In this document: positions 36,619 through 44,009 of the stretch, in pieces
How the letters are laid out: each line of letters begins with the position of its first letter
Position numbering within the stretch: the stretch's first letter is position 1
Assembly (NCBI RefSeq): GCF_003610785.1
Contig: NZ_RAQQ01000001.1
Coordinates: 248,001-312,000 of the forward strand
Direction of reading: 5' to 3'
DNA: 64,000 nucleotides
Source of the DNA: Micromonospora globbae
GTDB lineage: Bacteria > Actinomycetota > Actinomycetes > Mycobacteriales > Micromonosporaceae
The notes under the pieces: generated by a model
Seen by the model: only the letters and a program-made list of their open reading frames with translations
The model's database searches: none
What the model was told of the DNA's origin: nothing
Translations under genes and position numbers: made by a program

Positions 36619-37917
36619 TCAGCGGTGGACGCGTTCCGGTGCGGCCGTGTCCAGCGGCACGGCCGTGGCGGGAACCAGCCCGAGCTGCGTCACGGGCCGG
36701 GTGCCGAGCCCCGCGAACAGCCAGTCGGTGGCCGTACGGGCCCGGTTCGCCGGCAGCGAGAGCAGGTGGTAGCCGCGGGCGACGGCCCGTGCGAGCGGGC
36801 CGGACAGCGGCACGTGCAGCGGGTTCGCCGCGGCCTGCCAGCCGCCGAGGTCGACCACGAATCCCAGGTCGCGGTGGCGGTAGGGGCGACGTCGGCCCAC
36901 CCCGTAGGAGGCGGCGATGTTGTCCGCCGCGAGCCGCCCCTGGCGTACGGCGTGCTGGGCCGTCATCGGCGTGATCTCGCCGGGGCGGGACGGGTCCGGC
37001 ACGGCCGCGGCGTCCCCGCACGCGAGGATCTCCGGGTGCCCGGGCACGGAGAGGTACTCGTCGACGGTGAGGCGTCCCCGGGTGAGCGGCAGGCCGGTGG
37101 CCTCCACCAGCGGGTCGGGCCGGACCCCGACGCACCAGACGAGGGTCCGCGACGGCACGAAGCCGCCGTCGCTGAGCCGTACCCCGTGGGCCGTGGCCTC
37201 GGTCACCGACGTCCCCAGGCGCACCTCCACGCCCCGGGTGCGCAACACCCGCCCGGCCACCCGCGACATCCGGGGGTCCAGGCCGGGCAGGACGCGGTCG
37301 GCCGTGTCCAGCAGCAGCCAGCGGGGCGTCACGTCGCCGAGCCGGGGGTGCCGGCGGGCGATCTCCGCGGTGAACAGCTGGCCCTGCCCCGCGACCTCCG
37401 TCCCCGTGTAGCCGGCGCCCACCACCACGAACGTGCACCGGGCCTGCCGTTCGGCCGGGTCGTCGGCGGCGTCGGCCAGTTCGATCTGCTGGATCAGGCG
37501 TTCACGCAGGTGCACGGCCTCCGGGATGCCCCGGAAGCCGTGCGCCTGGTCGGCCACGCCGGGAATCGGCAGCAGCTTGTTGACGCTGCCCGCGGCCAGC
37601 ACGAGCCGGTCGTACGCGAGTTCGCCCGGGCGGCCCTCCGGGTCCACGTAGGACACCGACCGCCCGGCGGGGTCGATGCCGTCGACCTCGCCGAGCAGCA
37701 GGCGGACGCCGGGCAGTGTCTGCGCCAGCGGCACGGCGACGCGGCGTGGGTCCAGCACACCGCCGGCCACCTCCGGCAGCAGTGGCAGGTAGAGGAAGTA
37801 GTCGGTGGGGTTGACCAGCACGACGTCGGCGGCGCCCCGGGCGAGCCGGGCCAGCCGGCGGGCGGCGTGGAAGCCGGCGAATCCGGCGCCGACGATGACG
37901 ATCCTGGGCCGGGCCAT
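36619..37917 (-). CDS. NAD(P)/FAD-dependent oxidoreductase, type-II NADH dehydrogenase-like
   Basis: 432 residues with two Rossmann folds. FAD binding is IVIVGAGFAGFHAARRL at the N-terminus, NADH binding is FVVVGAGYTGTEVAG near residue 165, and the second FAD motif is ILACGDAAAVPDPS near 305. The C-terminal part (SGPLARAVARGYHLLSLPAN) is the membrane-associating region of NDH-2 enzymes. It would pass electrons from NADH to quinone without pumping protons. ATG 37917 starts MARPRIVIVGAG, leaving almost no leader. Neighbours give no functional link; a ferredoxin-reductase-like role is possible but less likely. Confidence 0.88.
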   Translation of the reverse strand: MARPRIVIVGAGFAGFHAARRLARLARGAADVVLVNPTDYFLYLPLLPEVAGGVLDPRRVAVPLAQTLPGVRLLLGEVDGIDPAGRSVSYVDPEGRPGELAYDRLVLAAGSVNKLLPIPGVADQAHGFRGIPEAVHLRERLIQQIELADAADDPAERQARCTFVVVGAGYTGTEVAGQGQLFTAEIARRHPRLGDVTPRWLLLDTADRVLPGLDPRMSRVAGRVLRTRGVEVRLGTSVTEATAHGVRLSDGGFVPSRTLVWCVGVRPDPLVEATGLPLTRGRLTVDEYLSVPGHPEILACGDAAAVPDPSRPGEITPMTAQHAVRQGRLAADNIAASYGVGRRRPYRHRDLGFVVDLGGWQAAANPLHVPLSGPLARAVARGYHLLSLPANRARTATDWLFAGLGTRPVTQLGLVPATAVPLDTAAPERVHR

Positions 37918-38108
37918 GGCGGTGTCCCCCTCGACGGTGCTGCGGTCCCGTATGGACCGCTACCCTCCCGCCCCGCCCGGAAACCGACGCCGGTCATCGA
38001 GGAGCGGGGCCACCGACAATCGGCCACCCGCCGTGCCGAGGCGCGCGGCGAGGGCCGCCCGAAACGGTCTGCCGGTCACCGTCGCCCGGATCCCGGGAGT
38101 CGACCGTT

Positions 38109-38318
38109 CTAGCTCTCGTCCGGGTTGGCACCCTGCGCTTGCCAGGGCCGGTGCTCGGAGATCCACGCCTCGACGTCCTCCACGAGCCACACCGCTCCCC
38201 CCGCCAAGCGATCGAACGGCTCCGGGAAATCCGGCCGGCTGGTGATCTGCACGATCCGGGCACGGGAGACGCCAAGGCGTTCCTGGAGCTCGGCGCTGCC
38301 GTACAGCCTGCGGACCAT
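38109..38318 (-). CDS. Small AlpA/excisionase-like helix-turn-helix protein
   Basis: 69 residues. The sequence LYGSAELQERLGVSRARIVQ followed by ITSRPDFPEPFDRLAGGAVW is the HTH_17 / AlpA (MerR-like) pattern, with the wing ending in VWLVEDVEAWISEHRP. Members act as phage or plasmid excision factors or as small transcription factors. No integrase, attachment site or phage gene is near. A 14-bp palindrome 26 bases upstream of its start is a likely own operator. Confidence 0.8.
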   Translation of the reverse strand: MVRRLYGSAELQERLGVSRARIVQITSRPDFPEPFDRLAGGAVWLVEDVEAWISEHRPWQAQGANPDES

Positions 38319-38343
38319 ACATCGACGCTATGCAACGCGAGAC

Positions 38344-38357
38344 TGTCACATGTGACA
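38344..38357. promoter_or_regulatory. Perfect 14-bp palindrome TGTCACATGTGACA
   Basis: The palindrome lies 26 bases upstream of the small HTH gene, within an AT-rich divergent region that holds further TGTCA/TGACA pieces at 38360-38390. It is a strong operator candidate for the HTH protein or a GntR-like regulator elsewhere. Confidence 0.6.
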
Positions 38358-38501
38358 TCTGTCAGACTTGACACTGACGGGTATGACAGGAAGGCTGTCC
38401 CTGTAGGGCAGTCCGGACGGCAACACGTCGGCCCGGTCCCTGCACGGTCCGGGTACCTGAACGGGGTTCGGTGCCCGGACCTGCCGGTTCTGGAGGTGGG
38501 C

Positions 38502-38699
38502 GTGGTCGAGCGAGAGTTGTCCCGAGCGGAGTGGGTGCCGGAGGCAGCCAAGAGGATCATCCGGCGGCACTGGATCCTCGGCTACTGCGAACGGTGCGAA
38601 GGCCGGACCGGTCCGTGCCCGACGCTGCGATGGGCCCAGGACCGACTTCGGGCTCTGCGTCTGGCCGGCAATCAGCCACCGACGCACCGCCACCGCTGA
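38502..38699 (+). CDS. Small Cys-containing hypothetical protein
   Basis: 65 residues starting at GTG 38502 with GGAGG five bases upstream. The sequence WVPEAAKRIIRRHWILGYCE then RCEGRTGPCPTLRWA contains CERC and a further Cys, so it may bind zinc. Hydrophilic, no membrane segment. I recognise the pattern as a small protein of actinomycetes but know no function. It is divergent from the AlpA-like gene, sharing the palindromic region, which suggests common control. Confidence 0.6.
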   Translation: MVERELSRAEWVPEAAKRIIRRHWILGYCERCEGRTGPCPTLRWAQDRLRALRLAGNQPPTHRHR

Positions 38700-38810
38700 C
38701 ATGCGCGCGGACCGCGATCCGCGGGCGGTCGTACACCATCACGGCCGGCACGATGGCCGGTCGTGGCCAGCGTCGTCCGGCACGGGAGATCACCGTCCGC
38801 CCGCCCCGGC

Positions 38811-40340
38811 TCAGCCGGGTTCGCGGCCGACCGGCAGTGGGGACGGCGGGGACGACGGCGACGGCGGCCCGGGCGCGCCCGCGCCTGTGCCCGCCGCCTC
38901 CACCGGGGCCTCGGAGTCGACCACCCGCCGGTCGAGGCTCACCTGCGCCAGCCCCGTGCCACCCACCCGGATGTCGTCGTACGCCTCGAGGCGGTGGTCC
39001 GGGCCGAGGTAGAGGACGGACATGGCCAACGGGGTCGGCTCCTCGTGCTCCAGCCCACGCAGGCCCGCGCCGCCACTGGAACCCTGCACGGCGAGGCGGG
39101 TGCCGGGCCCGCCGTCCGGTGCGGGCAGGACGCGCACCTCCCGGCTGTGCGTGTGCCCGGCCAGGACCAGCGGCACCGTTCCGGCGAGCGGCTCGGCCGA
39201 CGCGGGGTCGTGCACGAGGGCGATGTCGACCGGGGCGCCGGCGGCGCGGACGGTCTCCGCGAGCCGGGCGCCGGAGCCGGCGAGGCTGGCCGGCCCCTCC
39301 GCCCACGGGCCGGCGTCCGCCTCCTGCTTGTCGGGGGTGAACCGCGGGTCGCCGATGCCGGCGATCCGCACACCGGCGACCTCGGCGACGGCGTCGTCGA
39401 GGACCACGGCGTTCGGTTGCGCGGCGACGGCCGCCGCCGTGCCCGCCGAGTCGTGGTTGCCGCGGATGTAGACGTAGGGCACGCCCAGCTGGCCGATCGT
39501 CGAGACGTACGACGTCTCGGGCTCGCTGCCCCAGTCGGTGATGTCCCCCGTGTCGATCACGAGGCCGATGTCGAACTGCTCGACCACGGTGCGGATGACC
39601 GGCCAGGCGGCCGGATTGAGGTGCAGGTCCGAGATGTGCAGGATCCGCGTGGTCTCCGGGGTGTCCTCGTAGACCGGCAGGCTGGACATGGTCGCGTACA
39701 GCTTGCCCACGTTGCCGACGAGCCGCTGCAACTGGTCGGCGTAACGGGCGTAGTCGTCGGCGATGCGCCGCGCGTCACCGACCAGGGTCGGCGCGTTGAC
39801 CAGCAGTCCCTCGTACCGCGGCTCGGCGATGGCGCCGGGTCGCACGGTGAGCGCGGCGGCGCCGAGGGCGCCGCCGGTGATGGCCAGGGCGAGGGTTCCG
39901 GCCCACGCCGCCCGGCGGGTCGAGCGGAAGATCAGCGCGGCGAGCAGCAGGGTGACCAGCACCGAGACGGCGACCGTACGCAGGCTCAGCCGGACCAGCG
40001 CGTCCCGGATGTCCCGCGGGGCGGAGGCGCCCGCCGCGGCGAGGCCGCCCGGTTCGTCGATGAGCGCCTCGGCACGCTGTTGGTCGAGCGAGTCGAGGCG
40101 GGCGGTGAGCCGGGCCGGCCCGGAGTGGGTGTCGAGGAAGAGCGAGCCCAGCGGCGGCACCGAGATCTCGCTGCCGCCGTCGGTCGACGGCGTCACCTGG
40201 AACTCGACCCGCAACGGGCCCACGTCGTCGGTCACCCGGCCGGCGAGCAGCGTCCCACCGGTCGCTCCGGCGAGGGCGACGAGGACGACGGCCAGGGCGA
40301 CGAGCCCTCGCCGCAGACCGCGGACGGCACGGTGCGCCAC
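38811..40340 (-). CDS. Membrane-anchored metallophosphoesterase
   Basis: 509 residues. An N-terminal membrane helix (GLVALAVVLVALAGATGGTL), an outer region, then two helices (near 120-165) bring the chain back before the calcineurin-like domain from about residue 230. Metal ligands are in ILHISDLHLN, VIDTGDITDW, YIRGNHDS, DIALVHDP and LAGHTHSRE, the full family set. It hydrolyses phosphoesters; the substrate is unknown. The C-terminal 40 residues are Gly/Pro/Ser-rich. ATG 40340 begins at the first membrane helix. It is divergent from the MarR gene. Confidence 0.88.
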   Translation of the reverse strand: MAHRAVRGLRRGLVALAVVLVALAGATGGTLLAGRVTDDVGPLRVEFQVTPSTDGGSEISVPPLGSLFLDTHSGPARLTARLDSLDQQRAEALIDEPGGLAAAGASAPRDIRDALVRLSLRTVAVSVLVTLLLAALIFRSTRRAAWAGTLALAITGGALGAAALTVRPGAIAEPRYEGLLVNAPTLVGDARRIADDYARYADQLQRLVGNVGKLYATMSSLPVYEDTPETTRILHISDLHLNPAAWPVIRTVVEQFDIGLVIDTGDITDWGSEPETSYVSTIGQLGVPYVYIRGNHDSAGTAAAVAAQPNAVVLDDAVAEVAGVRIAGIGDPRFTPDKQEADAGPWAEGPASLAGSGARLAETVRAAGAPVDIALVHDPASAEPLAGTVPLVLAGHTHSREVRVLPAPDGGPGTRLAVQGSSGGAGLRGLEHEEPTPLAMSVLYLGPDHRLEAYDDIRVGGTGLAQVSLDRRVVDSEAPVEAAGTGAGAPGPPSPSSPPSPLPVGREPG

Positions 40341-40518
40341 AGCCCCCCACCCCCTCCCCTGGCGGCCGGAACGTGCATGGGTGCAGGCGTTCCGTGGCGG
40401 CCAAGAGTACGTCGCGTGAGTGGCGGGCGACCAGCGCCGAACGGCCGGACGAAGGCGGCTGACCAGGGGCGATGCTCGTCGCCGGGCCCGTTTCGGGCAT
40501 CCGTGCCATCATGGCCCG

Positions 40519-41151
40519 ATGGACCTGTACGTGCACCCTCCGCGCACGTCAACGGGGGCCGACGCACGACTCGTCGACAGCCTGGCCGCCCTGAGCCGGG
40601 CCCTCGTCGGCATCACCGCCCGTACGCTCGCCGACCTGGACGTGGACGTCACGCTGAACCAGTTGCGGACGATCGTCGTGCTCGCGTCCCGAGGGCCGCT
40701 GCGGACCGTCGACCTGGCCGCCGCCCTGCACGTCCACCCGTCGACCGTGACCCGCACCTGCGACCGCCTGACGCGCCGGGGCCTCGTCGTGCGGCACCAG
40801 GGCGCCACGGACCGCCGTGTCACCTGGCTGGCGCTGACCGAGAGCGGGAAGGATCTCGTGGGCGAGGTGATGCGGCGGCGGGCCGCGCACATCCGCGACC
40901 TCCTCCGGCGCCCGGACGCCGGCCCGCACGGCACGGACCTGACCGGCACGGACGGCCGCCGGACCGGCGCGGACGGTGGCCTGGCCGGGACGCGTGGGTC
41001 GGCGGGCGCACTGGCCGAGGTCGCCGTGTCGGCCGACGCACTGGCCGAGTTCATCGACGGCTTGGTGGTCGCCTCCGGCGAGCCGACCGAGCGGCTGTGG
41101 TGGCAACGGTGGGAGCGCTGCGCGGAGCCGCCACCCGGGGTGGTCACCTGA
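40519..41151 (+). CDS. MarR-family transcriptional regulator
   Basis: 210 residues. The winged helix covers VTLNQLRTIVVLASRGPLRT, VDLAAALHVHPSTVTRTCDR and LTRRGLVVRHQGATDRRVTW, the typical MarR recognition helix and wing. The C-terminal dimerisation helix is interrupted by an unusual Gly/Thr/Asp-rich insertion of about 40 residues (near 135-175) before the last helix. ATG 40519 was preferred to the out-of-frame ATG at 40511. It may regulate the downstream ATPase gene; no operator was found. Confidence 0.85.
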   Translation: MDLYVHPPRTSTGADARLVDSLAALSRALVGITARTLADLDVDVTLNQLRTIVVLASRGPLRTVDLAAALHVHPSTVTRTCDRLTRRGLVVRHQGATDRRVTWLALTESGKDLVGEVMRRRAAHIRDLLRRPDAGPHGTDLTGTDGRRTGADGGLAGTRGSAGALAEVAVSADALAEFIDGLVVASGEPTERLWWQRWERCAEPPPGVVT

Positions 41152-41305
41152 GCGCGGCGCCACCCGTTCCCGGAGTACCTGTACGGGTGCAGGTATCGTA
41201 CGGCCCCATCGGCGAAGGTCAGGCACGTTCGGGAGGTGAGGTGTTCCGCTCCCCCGACCCGGCGTCCCCGGCCGTGGCCGGCGTGCCGCGGCCGCCGCTG
41301 GCGGC

Positions 41306-42031
41306 ATGACGGACGCGCCGTTCAGGTGGTCCGTACGCCGGGACTTCACGTCCGGGTCCACCACGGTGGCTCCCGCCGACGACGGCCGGCCCGGCCAAGG
41401 GCTGGTCGCCCTGCTCGACGACGCCAACCTCGACGCCCCCCTGACCCTGGTCGTCGACCTCGACGGCGTGCCGGAGAAGATCCTCATGTCGGCGGCCTCC
41501 CTGCTGGCCACCTGGGCCGCGGGTCGGACCGCCGGGCCGGAGCTGCGGCTGTCGGTGGACCCCGGGACGCCCGCCGGCCGGCTCCTGCCGGCGCTGCTCG
41601 GTCAGCACGCGATGTTCGCGACGGACGCGGACGCCCCACCGCGACGGCCGGCCCGGGTCCACCTGTACCTCACCAACGACCGGGAATCCCCCGCCGCCGG
41701 CCGGCGGCTCGTCGCCGACTGCTGCCACGCCTGGGGCTTCGAGGCGATCGCCGACCAGGCGCTGGTGGTCGTCTCCGAGCTGATCAGCAACGCCGTCCAG
41801 CACGCGGGCACGGATCTCGACCTCACCGTGGCGGACGTCGACGGCGTGCTCCGGCTGAGCGTCCGCGACCGCACGACCCGGCCGCCGCACCCGGCGCCGG
41901 CCGACGACGGGGGCCTCGCCGAGCGCGGACGCGGCCTCGCGATCGTCCGGGCGCTCTCCACCGGCTGGGGCTTCCTCACCTTCGCCGACGGGAAGACCGT
42001 CTGGGCCACCCTGGGCCGCCGGGACGGTTGA
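41306..42031 (+). CDS. ATP-binding anti-sigma-type regulatory protein (HATPase_c_2)
   Basis: 241 residues. The C-terminal 120 residues form a GHKL ATPase of the RsbW/SpoIIAB type: QALVVVSELISNAVQHAG (N-box), LRLSVRDRTT, and RGRGLAIVRALSTGWGF (G-box). The N-terminal 100 residues resemble a STAS-like fold (TLVVDLDGVPEKILMSAASL), so kinase and antagonist-like halves may be fused. Such proteins phosphorylate anti-anti-sigma factors or serve stress signalling. No partner sigma factor is adjacent. ATG 41306 is the first sensible start. Confidence 0.8.
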   Translation: MTDAPFRWSVRRDFTSGSTTVAPADDGRPGQGLVALLDDANLDAPLTLVVDLDGVPEKILMSAASLLATWAAGRTAGPELRLSVDPGTPAGRLLPALLGQHAMFATDADAPPRRPARVHLYLTNDRESPAAGRRLVADCCHAWGFEAIADQALVVVSELISNAVQHAGTDLDLTVADVDGVLRLSVRDRTTRPPHPAPADDGGLAERGRGLAIVRALSTGWGFLTFADGKTVWATLGRRDG

Positions 42032-42116
42032 GCCACCCCGCGGGTCACCGCGCCGGCCTGTCACCCGGGTGATGCACCCCGCCCGCGAATCGGTCATCGG
42101 GGACCCGCCGCGCGCC

Positions 42117-42122
42117 TAGGCT
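42117..42122 (+). promoter_or_regulatory. -10 box (TAGGCT) for the Dps gene
   Basis: TAGGCT lies about 70 bases upstream of the Dps GTG, which has its own GAGGAGG site. The -35 region is weak. Confidence 0.4.
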
Positions 42123-42191
42123 CGTCTCCGGCGGCCGGGCGCGGCTGCCGCCGTGGCGGCACGGGCAGGTCAGGGACATCGAGGAGGCGGC

Positions 42192-42770
42192 GTGACGACC
42201 GGACAGCCGAGCAGCGCGGACAGCCAACCCCGGCTGCACCAGCACGGCCGGGAGATCCAGGCCTTCGGCAGCGTCCGGCAGCTGCCGGTCGGCCTCGCGT
42301 ACGAGGCACGGATGTACTCGTGCGAACGGTTGAACCGCGTCCTCGCCGACACCCGCATCCTGTACGCGCTCTACAAGAAGTACCACTGGCTCATGCGGGG
42401 GCCGACGTTCTACCAGCTGCACCTCCTGCTCGACAAGCACGCCGGCGAGCAGCTCGAACTGGTCGACATGGTGGCCGAGCGGATCCAGACGCTCGGCGGC
42501 ATCGCGGTCGGGGACCCGAGGCACGTGGCCGAGCTGACCCGGGTGCCACGCCCGCCCGACGGCGCCGAGGAGGTGCCGGGCATGCTGTCTCGCCTCCTCG
42601 AGGCGCACGAGATGATCCTCACCGACGCGCACGACGCGGCGGCCCGGGTGGCCGAGGGCGGCGACGACGGCAGCAACGACCTCCTGGTGTCGAACGTGAT
42701 CCGCACCAACGAGCTGCAGACCTGGTTCGTCGCCGAACACCTCGTCGACACGCCGGTCGTCCGCGCCTGA
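42192..42770 (+). CDS. Dps-family ferritin-like DNA-binding protein
   Basis: 192 residues, four-helix ferritin fold. The ferroxidase signature lies in LYKKYHWLMRGPTFYQLHLL and DKHAGEQLELVDMVAERIQT, with His, Asp and Glu ligands at the dimer interface as in Dps. The first 40 residues (Gln/Ser/Pro-rich) are an extension that may bind DNA. It stores iron using H2O2 and protects DNA under stress. GTG 42192 has GAGGAGG five bases upstream. It converges with the iron-regulated siderophore-interacting protein, so this is an iron-handling pair. Confidence 0.92.
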   Translation: MTTGQPSSADSQPRLHQHGREIQAFGSVRQLPVGLAYEARMYSCERLNRVLADTRILYALYKKYHWLMRGPTFYQLHLLLDKHAGEQLELVDMVAERIQTLGGIAVGDPRHVAELTRVPRPPDGAEEVPGMLSRLLEAHEMILTDAHDAAARVAEGGDDGSNDLLVSNVIRTNELQTWFVAEHLVDTPVVRA

Positions 42771-42800
42771 CCGTCGGCCGGGCCGGCACCGGGCGGGCGG

Positions 42801-43706
42801 TCACGCGGCGTCGGCGCGGCCCAGTCGCCAGTAACCCATGAACGCCACCGTCCGCCGGTCGAGGCCCCGCTCCCCCACCAGGTGCCGGCGCAGCGTACGG
42901 ATGACGCCGGCCTCGCCCGCCAGCCACGCGTACACCGGCGCCGCCGGCACCGGGTCGGGCACCTCCCAGAGGATCTCGGCGTCCACGTCGACGTCGGCCA
43001 CCGGCCCGGCGGCGGCCGGCGCGGGACCGTCGACGAGGTCCGCCGCGGCGGCGACGACGGCCGGAACGAGCCGGCTGCCGTACCCGCCGGCGCCCCGGGC
43101 CAGCCAGGTCACCTCGACACCGGGCGGCGCCACCAGCGGCAGCGCGTCCTCGGCGGTGGGCACCTCGATCAACGCCCGGCCGGCCGCGTCCAGCGGCAGG
43201 CGTTCCAGGATGGCACCGATCGCGGGTGCGGCGGTCTCGTCCCCCGCGAGCAGGAGCCGCCCGGTCGACGGCGGCCGGAACTCGATGCCTCCGTGGTCGC
43301 CCGTGTAGCGGGAGTCCGGACCGAGGATGGCGATCTCGTCCCCCGGGCGGGCCGCGTGCGCCCACCGGGAGGCCGGGCCTCCGTCGCCGTGCAGGACCAG
43401 GTCGACGTCGACCTCGGCGAGGTGCGGCCGCACGGCCCGGACGGTGTACGTGCGGATGGGGTGGCGCAGGTGGTCGGGCAGGGCCCGCCACCGGCGGTAC
43501 CAGTCGGGGCCCTCCGGCAGGCGCACACCCTGCTGGCCGGGCAGCGGCAGCGCCAGCTTGATCCGCTGGTCGTAGCCGTTGTCGGCGAACCGGTCGAGGT
43601 CGGGTCCGGTGAACGTGACCCGCACGAACGACGGGCTGAGCCGGCGTACCGCCCGGACCTCGACGGCGAAGACGCGCCACGGCGCGATGGGCAGGGTCTG
43701 GGTCAT
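42801..43706 (-). CDS. Siderophore-interacting protein (FAD-dependent ferric reductase)
   Basis: 301 residues of the SIP family. FAD binding is by HPIRTYTVRAVRP (RxYT motif) and the NAD(P)H-binding half begins GRLLLAGDETAAPAIGAILE; the C-terminal WLAGEAGVIRTLRRHLVGER and VAFMGYWRLGRA complete the family. It reduces ferric siderophores in the cytoplasm to release iron. ATG 43706 follows GAGAGGA. An IdeR/DtxR iron box lies 116-134 bases upstream, so it should be repressed when iron is plentiful. Confidence 0.93.
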   Translation of the reverse strand: MTQTLPIAPWRVFAVEVRAVRRLSPSFVRVTFTGPDLDRFADNGYDQRIKLALPLPGQQGVRLPEGPDWYRRWRALPDHLRHPIRTYTVRAVRPHLAEVDVDLVLHGDGGPASRWAHAARPGDEIAILGPDSRYTGDHGGIEFRPPSTGRLLLAGDETAAPAIGAILERLPLDAAGRALIEVPTAEDALPLVAPPGVEVTWLARGAGGYGSRLVPAVVAAAADLVDGPAPAAAGPVADVDVDAEILWEVPDPVPAAPVYAWLAGEAGVIRTLRRHLVGERGLDRRTVAFMGYWRLGRADAA

Positions 43707-43821
43707 CGTTCCTCTCTCGATCGAGTCGCGCCGTGCACCACGGCCGTTCTCTGATGACCCAGGTCGAGGCCGGCACCCCGGAGGCTCGGCTCCCGGCCGG
43801 TCGACGTCAGCGCGTTCGACA

Positions 43822-43840
43822 TGAGGTTAGGCTAAGCTAA
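43822..43840 (-). promoter_or_regulatory. IdeR/DtxR iron box
   Basis: On the minus strand the 19 bases read TTAGCTTAGCCTAACCTCA, close to the consensus TTAGGTTAGGCTAACCTAA. It lies upstream of the siderophore-interacting protein gene. Confidence 0.8.
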
Positions 43841-43934
43841 GCACTTGATGATCAGTCAAGGGCACGGTGACGTCCCCGTGAGGAACCACCCGAACGGCGG
43901 AGTCGCGCCGGGCGTCGTCGCCGGTCGCCGCCAC

Positions 43935-43976
43935 GTGCGTCCCTCACCAGGGAGTCGACCCCGGTGAGGGACGCAC
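43935..43976 (-). terminator. Terminator after the CocE/NonD hydrolase gene
   Basis: A perfect 14-base stem: GTGCGTCCCTCACC (43935-43948) with GGTGAGGGACGCAC (43963-43976), 34 bases beyond the stop of the minus-strand hydrolase. Confidence 0.75.
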
Positions 43977-44009
43977 GGGCGGCCTACGCCGGCCGGAGCG
44001 GGCGCCCGG

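Noticed and set aside
38109-38699. Integrated phage or plasmid edge suggested by the excisionase-like gene
   Set aside because: No integrase, tRNA, attachment repeat or phage structural gene was found nearby.
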